Source: an uncultured Atopobium sp. (GTDB lineage Bacteria > Actinomycetota > Coriobacteriia > Coriobacteriales > Atopobiaceae). Taken from it: a stretch of DNA of 64,000 nucleotides. The notes under the pieces are model-generated. The model worked only from the letters and a program-made list of their open reading frames with translations, made no database searches and was not told the origin of the DNA. The position numbers and the translations under genes were made by a program. Of this stretch, positions 51,767 through 59,713 are shown in pieces (positions within the stretch are counted from its first letter, which is position 1; every line of letters begins with the position of its first letter). Location of the stretch: NCBI GenBank assembly GCA_938036925.1, contig CALHVU010000021.1:62001-126000 (forward strand). Direction: 5' to 3'.

Positions 51767-54079
51767 GTGCCTTTTGCACATGTTGTTTTAGACATACCAA
51801 CTCGTGCTCTTTCTGGCACGTTTGACTACGCCATTCCAGAATCTTTGGAAGAGACTGCGGCTGTGGGAACAACGGTCTTGGTGCCGTTTTCTCACAGGCA
51901 GGTTGTTGGCTACATTGTGGGTGTCTCAGACCGTGTGTCTTTAGGTTTAGATGTTTCTCGCGTTCTTCCGATAACACAAGTCCTAGCAGATTCAGCGTTT
52001 GATGAGCAATCTGCGCAGGTAGCAGAATGGATGAGCAAAGAGTATGCCTGCAGTTATGCAGACGCCTTACATCCGTTCTTAGCTCCTGGTCAAAAGGTTA
52101 AAGTTACCAGAAAAGATGCAGATTCTCCCTGGCAGCTTGTTTGCGAGAAGTCCGGTCCTGTTGATGAGCGTTGGGTTGAGCTGACAGAAAAGGCGGCAGA
52201 TTTTACGCCTGCAGCAAATGCAAGCAAGCAACGTTCGGTGCTTGAGGCTCTCGCACAAGGTGCCATAAAATTATCCGAACTCTCGGCTACCATTCCAGGA
52301 GCTCGTAGTGCGGTTACTGCGTTGCAGAAAAAAGGCATTGTTGAGGTTCGTACTCAGCGACAAATTCGCGGAAGTCAGGAGGGTCTGGGAACCACGCTTT
52401 CAAGTGGCGTAGCTCCTCGTCCTCAGCAACTTACTGAAGGCCAAGAGTCTGCTCTTGCTGCAATTGCAGCTGCACAAGCTGCTGCTCAGGGCGATGTTGT
52501 GCTGATTGATGGCGTAACGGGCTCAGGTAAAACCGAGGTATATCTCTCTGCTATTGAGAAGACTTTAGCGGCGGGCAAGGGTGCTGTAGTACTTGTGCCA
52601 GAAATTTCTCTTACTGCGCAAACAGTTGGCCGATTCCGCTCACGTTTTGGTGAGCAGGTGGCCGTTCTCCACTCAAAGCTTTCATTCGGTGAGCGTTTTG
52701 ACCAGTGGGATTTGATTAGGCAGGGTAGGGCTCGTGTGGTAGTAGGCGCACGATCTGCTTTGTTTGCGCCCATCCAAAACCCTGGACTGTACATCATTGA
52801 TGAGGAACACGAAGCTTCATACAAGCAAGATTCGCTCCCACGCTATCACGCAAGAGAAGTAGCTGCTCAAATGGCCCGTCTTCGCGGTGCTGCGCTGGTG
52901 CTTGGTTCTGCAACACCTTCGCTTGAAAGCTTATATCGAACGGCTCAAGGAAGTTGGCGTGGCACTAACTGGACACGTGTTGCCATGACCGAGAGGCCCG
53001 GTGTGGCGGTTCTTCCGCAGGTCCAGGTAGTTGATATGGCTTCCCAGTTCAAAAACGGAGGCAGATCGGTCTTCTCGTCAGCTCTTGCTCTTGCGCTACA
53101 AGAAACAACAGAGCGTGGCGAGAAAAGCGTTCTGCTCCTTAATCGTCGCGGATTTGCAAACTTTTTGATGTGTCGCGAGTGTGGTTGTGTGCCCGAATGT
53201 CCGCATTGCTCGACGTCTCTCACGTACCATGAGCGCACGCATTCTCTGGTTTGTCACAGTTGCGGCAGACAGTGGTCTCAGCATGCATATCCTAACCCTT
53301 CCAGCAAATGTCCAAACTGCGGCAGCCGTTATATGGGTGCATATGGTGTGGGAACACAGCGTGTAGAAGATGAGCTCAAGCTTCTGCTTGGCAGCGATGC
53401 GCCAATTATTCGTATGGACGCCGATACCACGGCTAAAAAGGGCGAACATCAGCGTCTTCTTGAGCTTTTTGATGCAACTCCTGGAGCGGTGCTCATTGGT
53501 ACGCAAATGATTGCAAAGGGTCTGGATTTTCCTGATGTCACTTTGGTTGGCGTTATCAATGCCGATACCATGCTTAAGCTGCCAGATTTTAGAGCAGCTG
53601 AGAGAACATTCGACTTGATAGAGCAGGTTGCTGGTCGTGCGGGCAGGGGAGAAAAGCCAGGTAAGGTCATCATTCAGTCGTACTGGTCAACACATCCTGC
53701 TATTGCTTCTGTTGTGACCCATGACAGACGCCCGTTTCTTGATGCAGAACTTAAAGAGAGAAGAGAGGGGGCTTATCCGCCCTTCTCGCGCTTGTCTAAT
53801 GTGCTTTTCTGGGGAGCTTCAGAAAAAGAAGTTCGCCGCGTAGCAGATCAGATGGCAGAGGCGCTGCATACAAAGTTAGACGCGCAAACAGGATGGGAGA
53901 TTTTGGGTCCTGCTGATTGTGTAAAAGCCAAGGTAAAAGATAAGTATCGCAGACATATTTTAGTAAAATCTACCGTGGACGCTCAGGTGGGAGAAATTCT
54001 TTCTGAGTGTGCTGCTTCACTTGATAAAAGAGTGGGTATCAACATGACATTAGATGTTGACGCTTATGACATGATGTAA
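51767..54079 (+). CDS. priA: Primosomal protein N' (replication restart helicase)
   Basis: 770 aa. GTG start at 51767 with AAGGAGG upstream. An N-terminal DNA-binding domain (FAHVVLDIPTRALSGTFDYAIPE) is followed by winged-helix sequence, then helicase motifs: Walker A GVTGSGKTEVY, motif II DEEHE. Eight Cys bind two zincs (CRECGC, CPHC, CHSC, CPNC) inside the helicase, followed by TQMIAKGLDFPDVTLVGVINAD. PriA restarts collapsed forks after recombination, which fits its place directly after addAB. Confidence 0.96.
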   Translation: MPFAHVVLDIPTRALSGTFDYAIPESLEETAAVGTTVLVPFSHRQVVGYIVGVSDRVSLGLDVSRVLPITQVLADSAFDEQSAQVAEWMSKEYACSYADALHPFLAPGQKVKVTRKDADSPWQLVCEKSGPVDERWVELTEKAADFTPAANASKQRSVLEALAQGAIKLSELSATIPGARSAVTALQKKGIVEVRTQRQIRGSQEGLGTTLSSGVAPRPQQLTEGQESALAAIAAAQAAAQGDVVLIDGVTGSGKTEVYLSAIEKTLAAGKGAVVLVPEISLTAQTVGRFRSRFGEQVAVLHSKLSFGERFDQWDLIRQGRARVVVGARSALFAPIQNPGLYIIDEEHEASYKQDSLPRYHAREVAAQMARLRGAALVLGSATPSLESLYRTAQGSWRGTNWTRVAMTERPGVAVLPQVQVVDMASQFKNGGRSVFSSALALALQETTERGEKSVLLLNRRGFANFLMCRECGCVPECPHCSTSLTYHERTHSLVCHSCGRQWSQHAYPNPSSKCPNCGSRYMGAYGVGTQRVEDELKLLLGSDAPIIRMDADTTAKKGEHQRLLELFDATPGAVLIGTQMIAKGLDFPDVTLVGVINADTMLKLPDFRAAERTFDLIEQVAGRAGRGEKPGKVIIQSYWSTHPAIASVVTHDRRPFLDAELKERREGAYPPFSRLSNVLFWGASEKEVRRVADQMAEALHTKLDAQTGWEILGPADCVKAKVKDKYRRHILVKSTVDAQVGEILSECAASLDKRVGINMTLDVDAYDMM

Positions 54080-54087
54080 GGATAGTT

Positions 54088-54630
54088 ATGAGTTCTGAAG
54101 CTGATGATATGGTACTTTGGCCAGACCCTCGTCTGAGCCAAGAGTGCGAAGAGATTGACGATATTAACGACGATGTCCGCAAGATGGCTGAGCACATGCT
54201 CAAAGTTATGTATGCTACCGATGGCGTTGGTCTTGCTGGACCTCAGGTTGGCTATATGAAGCGCATGGTAGTCATCGATGTTGACTATCCTAACGGCCAA
54301 GAGAACCCTTTTGTGCTCATTAATCCAGAGATTAAAGTTGCAGATGGCGAGCCTCGTGTATACGAAGAGGGCTGTCTTTCGTTCCCTGGCATTACTGTTC
54401 CGGTTACGCGCCCAAGCCACGTTGTCGTTCACGCTTATAACCTCGAGGGTGATCTGATGCGCTATGAGGCAGAAGGAGATCTTCTCGCCGTATGTTTGCA
54501 GCATGAGATTGACCACATCAACGGCGTAACCATGCCAGATCACCTGGGACCAGGTGCTCGTATGGAGACGCTGCAGGAGTATAAAGAGGCGTTGGCTTCT
54601 GGTGCCCGTCCTGGTCAAACAGACTATTAG
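54088..54630 (+). CDS. def: Peptide deformylase
   Basis: 180 aa. It removes the formyl group from nascent proteins. Metal-site motifs: GVGLAGPQVG, EGCLSFPG (Cys ligand) and QHEIDHINGV (two His ligands and catalytic Glu). GGAT lies before the ATG, 8 nt after priA. It is paired with fmt, the enzyme that adds the formyl group to initiator tRNA. Confidence 0.96.
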   Translation: MSSEADDMVLWPDPRLSQECEEIDDINDDVRKMAEHMLKVMYATDGVGLAGPQVGYMKRMVVIDVDYPNGQENPFVLINPEIKVADGEPRVYEEGCLSFPGITVPVTRPSHVVVHAYNLEGDLMRYEAEGDLLAVCLQHEIDHINGVTMPDHLGPGARMETLQEYKEALASGARPGQTDY

Positions 54631-54638
54631 GAGTTGAC

Positions 54639-55562
54639 ATGCGCGTAGTCTTTATGGGAACTCCAGATTTTGCTGTTCCATCGCTCAAAAAACTTGCCCA
54701 CGACCACCAGGTTGCTCTGGTCATTACAAGGCCAGATGCCGTTCGTGGTCGTGGAAAAACGCTTGAGCCATCTCCCGTAAAAGAATGCGCACAAGAGCTT
54801 GGCCTGCCCGTCCTTGAGGCAAATCGCATGACTCCAGAAGTAATTTCTGCCATGCGTGAAGCACAACCAGAAGCGCTCTGCGTAGTTGCTTTTGGCTGCA
54901 TTTTGCCAGATGAAGTTATCTCTCTTGCACCTTATGGTGCTCTGAATGTACACGCGTCGCTGCTGCCTCGCTGGCGAGGAGCCGCTCCAATTCAGCGTGC
55001 CATCCTTGCTGGTGACGTTGTCGCTGGCGTTTCTATCATGAAAATTGCGCGCGAGCTTGACGCAGGAGATTGGTGCAAGCAGGCATCGTGTGAGGTTGGC
55101 TCCAAAAATACTGAGCAGCTCACTAACGCTCTGGCACATTTGGGTGCTAACGCACTGTCTGAGGCTCTTTCTGAGCTCAAGGAAGGCTCTCTTGAGTGGC
55201 ATGCACAAGATGAGCGAGAAGTAACGTTTGCTCCTAAAGTTACCAAGCAAGAAATGAAGCTTGCTCCAGAAGATTCAGCCCAGGTAAATGCGTTGAGGGT
55301 TCAAGCTTCTTCTGATACCGCTCCTGCTCGCGTGTCTGTTGGTGGTAGGTCTTTGCGTGTTCTCTCCGCTCAACTAGCTCCAAGTGAAGCCTCTGTTGCT
55401 CAAGGTCAGGTTGTTCTTCAAGATCATAGGTTGTTCCTCGGCTGTGCTGAAGGAACTCTTGAGCTTCTTGAGGTGCGTCCAGATGGCAAGCGCTCCATGG
55501 ATGCCAAATCATTTGCCGCAGGACTTCAGAAGTCCCAGATGACCTGGCAGATGCTTCAATAA
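54639..55562 (+). CDS. fmt: Methionyl-tRNA formyltransferase
   Basis: 307 aa. It formylates Met-tRNAi using 10-formyltetrahydrofolate. N-terminal formyltransferase fold with MGTPDFAVPSL, the catalytic region NVHASLLPRWRGAAPIQRAI and a conserved Asp in LDAGDW; C-terminal OB-like domain (~205-307). AGGAG lies 6 nt before the ATG. Its stop overlaps the rsmB start (TAATGG). Confidence 0.96.
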   Translation: MRVVFMGTPDFAVPSLKKLAHDHQVALVITRPDAVRGRGKTLEPSPVKECAQELGLPVLEANRMTPEVISAMREAQPEALCVVAFGCILPDEVISLAPYGALNVHASLLPRWRGAAPIQRAILAGDVVAGVSIMKIARELDAGDWCKQASCEVGSKNTEQLTNALAHLGANALSEALSELKEGSLEWHAQDEREVTFAPKVTKQEMKLAPEDSAQVNALRVQASSDTAPARVSVGGRSLRVLSAQLAPSEASVAQGQVVLQDHRLFLGCAEGTLELLEVRPDGKRSMDAKSFAAGLQKSQMTWQMLQ

Positions 55563-56953
55563 TGGCCACTTTAACTCCTGCTCGAAGAGTGGCCTATCAG
55601 GCATTCTTTGAGTGTAGACGCAATAATTTACGTATTCGTGATTACTTACGAGAGTCAAAAGATTTCTTGGAACTCTCTGTACAAGACAAAGCTTTTGCTA
55701 CTCGTCTTGCTCTGGGAGCAACGCTTACCAAAGGCAAACTTGATGAAGCTTTAAAGAATCATCTTAAGTCAGGTATTCATCTAGAGCCAAAGGTACAGGA
55801 CGCTCTCCGTATTGCTGTATTTGAGGTTTTATATTTAGAGACTAGGCGCGACGCCGCCATTAGCCAAGGTGTTGAGCTGGTAAAGTCTGTCTCAAAGCGT
55901 TCTTCTGGTCTTGCAAATGCTGTGCTTAGAAAAATTTCTGAAAATGAAGCTCAGCTTACGCGTGCAAAGAATCCCAAAACGCCTTCAGAGCTTTCGTGGG
56001 CGTCAGGCATTCCTGAGTGGATTTGTTTGGAGATTATTGAGTCGCTGGGAGAGTCTGCCGCTCAAAAACTCATTCTTAATCTTAAAAACCCAGCTCCTGT
56101 GTATGTTCTACAAAGAAACGTATCAGAACAACAATTGCAGAGCAGCTCTTTAGAGTTACAGCAAACAGTTCTGCCAGATGTGTATGAGGTAAAAAATCCT
56201 GCTCAACTTAACGTTGACGCATATGTAAAGAAGGTCCAGCTTGTTCCTGCAGATTTAGCTTCTCAGCTTGTGGCACTTCTCGCGGCATCGTATGTAGACC
56301 AAGATATGCTTGAGGTTGGACAGGGTAGAGGAACCAAATCCTTGTTGCTCTCTCATGCTTTTGAGGTACTTGGTAAAGAGAATATCCACATAACCGCTGT
56401 TGAACTTGTAAAGGGAAAGTCCCACGTTTCAAAAAGAAGATTGAAAACTGCTGGCCTTTCAGATCAGGTTACATCACTCACGTTTGACGCTACACAGTTT
56501 GTGTCACCAGAGGTTCCAGAGGAGCTTAATCAGAGCTTTGACGTGGTGTTTATTGACGCTCCCTGTTCTGGTTTGGGCACCCTTCGTCGTCATCCAGAGA
56601 TTGCGTGGAATTTGTCACCAGAAAGTCTGTATGACGGAGGAGAGCTTACCGCTTTACAAACCAAACTCTTGCAGAGCTGCAGCAGCCGTGTAGAGATTGG
56701 TGGCTATTTAGTCTATGCAACGTGTTCGCTCTCAAATTCAGAGAATCAGCAGGTTGTAGATGATTTTCTTGCAAGTTCAGAGGGCTCTCACTTTGAGGTA
56801 CAAAGTCTTTTTGAGTGCCCCGCGCGTGCATGCTTAACGACAGAAGCACAAGAGTTTCTCGATACGTGCATTACACCAGAGGGATTTTTGCAGACGGCTT
56901 TTGCTTCCGCCGATTGCGACGCCCACTTTATGGCGGTCCTTAAGCGCAAATAA
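55562..56953 (+). CDS. rsmB: 16S rRNA (cytosine-C5) methyltransferase, RsmB type
   Basis: 463 aa. An N-terminal NusB-like RNA-binding domain (~1-140, RVAYQAFFE...AISQGVELVKSVSKRSSGLANAVLRKI) precedes the SAM-dependent methyltransferase. Catalytic motifs VVFIDAPCSGLGTLRRHPEIAWN and LVYATCSLSNSENQQVV carry both Cys. The SAM-binding motif I is unusual (LEVGQGRGTKSLL instead of the common LCAAPGGKT). It is coupled to fmt. Confidence 0.9.
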   Translation: MATLTPARRVAYQAFFECRRNNLRIRDYLRESKDFLELSVQDKAFATRLALGATLTKGKLDEALKNHLKSGIHLEPKVQDALRIAVFEVLYLETRRDAAISQGVELVKSVSKRSSGLANAVLRKISENEAQLTRAKNPKTPSELSWASGIPEWICLEIIESLGESAAQKLILNLKNPAPVYVLQRNVSEQQLQSSSLELQQTVLPDVYEVKNPAQLNVDAYVKKVQLVPADLASQLVALLAASYVDQDMLEVGQGRGTKSLLLSHAFEVLGKENIHITAVELVKGKSHVSKRRLKTAGLSDQVTSLTFDATQFVSPEVPEELNQSFDVVFIDAPCSGLGTLRRHPEIAWNLSPESLYDGGELTALQTKLLQSCSSRVEIGGYLVYATCSLSNSENQQVVDDFLASSEGSHFEVQSLFECPARACLTTEAQEFLDTCITPEGFLQTAFASADCDAHFMAVLKRK

Positions 56954-56985
56954 AAGCTCTTGCTGTGTTATCACAACAAGAGCTT
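56954..56985 (-). terminator. Terminator between rsmB and the zinc-ribbon gene
   Basis: AAGCTCTTG-C-TGTG, loop TTAT, CACA-A-CAAGAGCTT. The T-run is on the minus strand, so it mainly serves the FmdB-type gene. Confidence 0.8.
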
Positions 56986-57032
56986 CACAAATACGATTTA
57001 TGAGCGGTCTAGAGAGCCAAAAAAGCGTTGGA

Positions 57033-57218
57033 TTACTTTCCTTTGCTATCGGTGTTATAAAAACCGCTGCCCTTAAAGACAATGGTTGAGGTGTTGTAAA
57101 CGCGCTCAGTCTCATGTCCGCATTTTGGGCACTGAGGAGCTTCAATCTTCAGGCTCATTGGGCGCTCAATCTCAAAGGTATTGTCGCAGTGTGTGCAATG
57201 ATAGCTATAACGTGCCAT
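57033..57218 (-). CDS. FmdB-family zinc ribbon protein
   Basis: 61 aa. It opens MARYSYHCTHCDNTFEIERPM and has a second CPKCG, giving a two-CxxC zinc ribbon, then the GSGFYNTDSKGK tail common in the family. It is a putative regulatory or nucleic-acid-binding protein of unsettled function. GGAGG lies 4-5 nt before the ATG. It is convergent with rsmB. Confidence 0.9.
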   Translation of the reverse strand: MARYSYHCTHCDNTFEIERPMSLKIEAPQCPKCGHETERVYNTSTIVFKGSGFYNTDSKGK

Positions 57219-57317
57219 GCATCCTCCATGAAAACAATTTATAAACGTGAGATACTTTACCCTACTTAGAGTAGATATTTCACGATTGCAACTAATAAGT
57301 TTGTTTATGGAGGCATT

Positions 57318-58682
57318 ATGCAGGTGACCGGTGCAATTTTTGATTGCGATGGAACTCTTGTTGATTCAATGCACGTTTGGCACAACGTTTTTGGCGCTGT
57401 TCTTCCTAAATATGGCAAGACGATTGATTCGGATATTTTTGACCGCGTAGAGGCTGTTTCCCTCATTGGTGGATGTCAGATTTGCGTTGATGAACTGGAT
57501 TTGCCTATTACAGCGGAAGCTTTGTATGAAGAGTTCTGCGCGTACGTAACTAATCAGTACCAACATCATGTTTCAATCATTCCCGGTGCAAAGGAGTTCT
57601 TACAGGAGCTCTACGATGCAGGTATTCCTATGGCCGTTGCTTCGTCAACTCCCGTGCGAGAAGTTCGTGCAGCTCTGGCAGCTCAAGGTATTGAGCACCT
57701 CTTTAAAACAGTGGTCTCAACAGAAGATGTGGGGGGAGTGGACAAGGTTGAGCCTGATGTTTATCTTGAGGCTCTTCGCCGTCTTGGCACCGATAAGGCA
57801 ACTACCTGGGTCTTCGAGGATGCTCCGTTTGGCGCACAGACAGCACAAAATGCGGGCTTTCCTGTGGTAGCGCTCTACAATAATCATGACGGCCGCGACC
57901 CCGTCTTTATGCGCGAGCACTCTAACATCTTTGCCCACACCTACGGCGAGCTGTCGCTTCTGCGCCTTCAGGACTACGAGCGCCCTCTGACCGCAGCACC
58001 TTCTGGCGAGAAACCCCTTGAGGTCCTTGTTGTGGGTGGATCCCCAGAGGCGGTTTCGCACACGACGCTGTCTACCTGCGCTCAGAGCGCTGACTACCTG
58101 ATAGCGGTTGACCACGGCGCAGACGCATGTCGTGTTGCCGGCGTGATTCCACAACTTGCGCTTGGAGACTTTGACTCGGCTACACCAGAAACTCTGGCCT
58201 GGCTTAAAGAGCAGCAGGTACCTTGCATGAAGTTTAATGCGGACAAGTACGATACCGACCTTGCTCTTGCTCTAAAGTCCGCCGAGTACGAGGCAATTCG
58301 TAGAAATAGCAAGCTCTCTCTTACGGTTGTCTCCACATCTGGTGGTCACCTTGATCACCAGCTTGTAGTGCTTGGTCTTCTCGCTACATGGGCAAAGACG
58401 GGCAAGGCAAGCGTTCGAGTTATTGAAAATGACTTTGAGATGCGCTTTTTAGCTGCAGATCAGGTTAATTCTTGGCAGCTGAGCGCAACTAATGCGGGCA
58501 AGAAAATTTCTCTTGTGGCTTTGTCAGAGGAGTGTGAGGTTTCTGAGACTGGCATGAAGTGGAATCTTGATCACCAGAAGTTCACCTTACTGGGAGACGA
58601 CGGTATTTCAAATATCATTGAATCAGACAATGCCTTGGTAAGGTGCGAGAAGGGCTGTCTTTTGGTGCAGCTTTGGAACTAA
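57318..58682 (+). CDS. Fusion of HAD phosphatase and thiamine pyrophosphokinase
   Basis: 454 aa in one frame. Residues 1 to ~220 are a beta-phosphoglucomutase-like HAD phosphatase: Asp9/Asp11 in FDCDGTLVDS, motif II AVASSTP, KVEPDVYLEALRRLG and FEDAPFGAQTA. Residues ~235-454 are a thiamine pyrophosphokinase: IAVDHGAD, GDFDS, DKYDTDLALAL, STSGGHLDHQLV, and a C-terminal beta domain that ends GCLLVQLWN. The kinase makes thiamine diphosphate from thiamine and ATP. The fused phosphatase could supply thiamine from its monophosphate (inference). GGAGG lies before the ATG. Confidence 0.9.
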   Translation: MQVTGAIFDCDGTLVDSMHVWHNVFGAVLPKYGKTIDSDIFDRVEAVSLIGGCQICVDELDLPITAEALYEEFCAYVTNQYQHHVSIIPGAKEFLQELYDAGIPMAVASSTPVREVRAALAAQGIEHLFKTVVSTEDVGGVDKVEPDVYLEALRRLGTDKATTWVFEDAPFGAQTAQNAGFPVVALYNNHDGRDPVFMREHSNIFAHTYGELSLLRLQDYERPLTAAPSGEKPLEVLVVGGSPEAVSHTTLSTCAQSADYLIAVDHGADACRVAGVIPQLALGDFDSATPETLAWLKEQQVPCMKFNADKYDTDLALALKSAEYEAIRRNSKLSLTVVSTSGGHLDHQLVVLGLLATWAKTGKASVRVIENDFEMRFLAADQVNSWQLSATNAGKKISLVALSEECEVSETGMKWNLDHQKFTLLGDDGISNIIESDNALVRCEKGCLLVQLWN

Positions 58683-58791
58683 AACGTTTATTGAGTCGCG
58701 TCTGCGCTGCGTTTGAGTTACAAAGCCCCAACGAGCGACTGTAAGTCCAGCAGACAGCATTAGATATTGCTGTCAGATAATCGAGCTAAGA

Positions 58792-58817
58792 AAAAAGGTC
58801 GCCGAAGCGACCTTTTT
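58792..58817. terminator. Bidirectional terminator upstream of rpmB 3' end
   Basis: AAAAAGGTCGC-CGAA-GCGACCTTTTT: an 11-bp stem with A and T runs, between the convergent fusion gene and rpmB. A second short hairpin (GACAGCA/TGCTGTC, 58753-58774) lies before it. Confidence 0.93.
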
Positions 58818-58845
58818 AAGTTTGAGGTAAGACGAGCTGAGTTGC

Positions 58846-59034
58846 TTAGTTGCGAGCAATCTTGCCGGACTTGAGGCAACGGGAGCAAACATTCATCTTC
58901 TTGCGCTGGCCATCGACAACGACAGTAACACGCTGGATGTTTGGCTTAAAGGTGCGGGCCACAGTACGGTGAGAGTGGGAGATGGAGCGACCGGCAACGG
59001 CGTGCTTACCGCAGAAATCACAGACCTTCGACAT
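58846..59034 (-). CDS. rpmB: Large ribosomal subunit protein bL28
   Basis: 62 aa from the ATG at 59034 (MSKVCDFCGKHAVAG), with GGAGG upstream; the longer frame lacks support. It is the zinc-binding form with CDFC and CSRC pairs. Body VAGRSISHSHRTVARTFKPNIQRV is typical. Its promoter has a palindrome between -35 and -10, so transcription may be controlled, possibly by a metal-responsive repressor (inference). Confidence 0.96.
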   Translation of the reverse strand: MSKVCDFCGKHAVAGRSISHSHRTVARTFKPNIQRVTVVVDGQRKKMNVCSRCLKSGKIARN

Positions 59035-59093
59035 GAGTAAGACCTCCATAGGATAGGCGCCCTCTGCGCCTAAAATTTCCAAATAGCCGAATT

Positions 59094-59121
59094 AATATAG
59101 CACAATATATTGTGTTGTCAA
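59094..59121 (-). promoter_or_regulatory. rpmB promoter with palindrome in the spacer
   Basis: Minus strand: consensus -35 TTGACA (59121-59116), 16-bp spacer, -10 TATATT (59099-59094). The spacer contains the perfect 14-bp palindrome CACAATATATTGTG (59101-59114). Confidence 0.75.
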
Positions 59122-59328
59122 AGCATGAATATAACATTCACAATTAGATAGCTTTTTGACAGCTTTTGAATGTTTTTCATTTATTACACCAAGATTAAAT
59201 AACAAGAAAAAGATTTGTCAATTGCAAGGTTATCAACTTGTATATATAAGCCGCTTTAATAATAAATGTGCTCTGCGGTATACTAAATAACAATGACTAA
59301 CCCTGGTTCTTGCGAGAGGAGTTATGTA

Positions 59329-59676
59329 ATGACTACCGCTGTTCCTGGAACACTAAGAGTTTCTAATGATTGCCTTGCTGACCTGGCGGGCTATGCAGCT
59401 ATGGAATGTTATGGCGTTGTTGGCATGGCAGAGATTGATGAGGCAGCAGGTGTTGCTCGTCTTCTTCCAACATACCGACTTCGTAAGGGTATTGATGTGA
59501 CCCCAACTCCTAAGGGAGTTCAGGTTGACCTTCACATTGTTGTTGAGCAGGGCGTTAACATGGCGTCTGTTGTCGACAATCTTGAGAGCTCAGTAAAGTT
59601 TTTGCTTAAGCAAATTGCAGAGCTTTCATGTGTTGATGTAACTGTACATATCGAGGCCATGCGTAATTCTCGCTAA
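59329..59676 (+). CDS. Asp23/Gls24-family envelope stress protein
   Basis: 115 aa from the ATG at 59329 (MTTAVPGTLRVSN), with GAGAGGAG upstream. Family core: CLADLAGYAAMECYGVVGMA, then GVQVDLHIVVEQGVNMASVVDNLESSVKFLLKQI and VDVTVHIEAMR. Asp23-type proteins are abundant, membrane-associated or cytosolic stress proteins. Adjacent to a FakA homologue, as in the yloU-yloV pair of Firmicutes. Confidence 0.93.
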   Translation: MTTAVPGTLRVSNDCLADLAGYAAMECYGVVGMAEIDEAAGVARLLPTYRLRKGIDVTPTPKGVQVDLHIVVEQGVNMASVVDNLESSVKFLLKQIAELSCVDVTVHIEAMRNSR

Positions 59677-59713
59677 GCTTTTTGCTTCAAATGAGTAGGA
59701 ACTGAGGTCTAAC

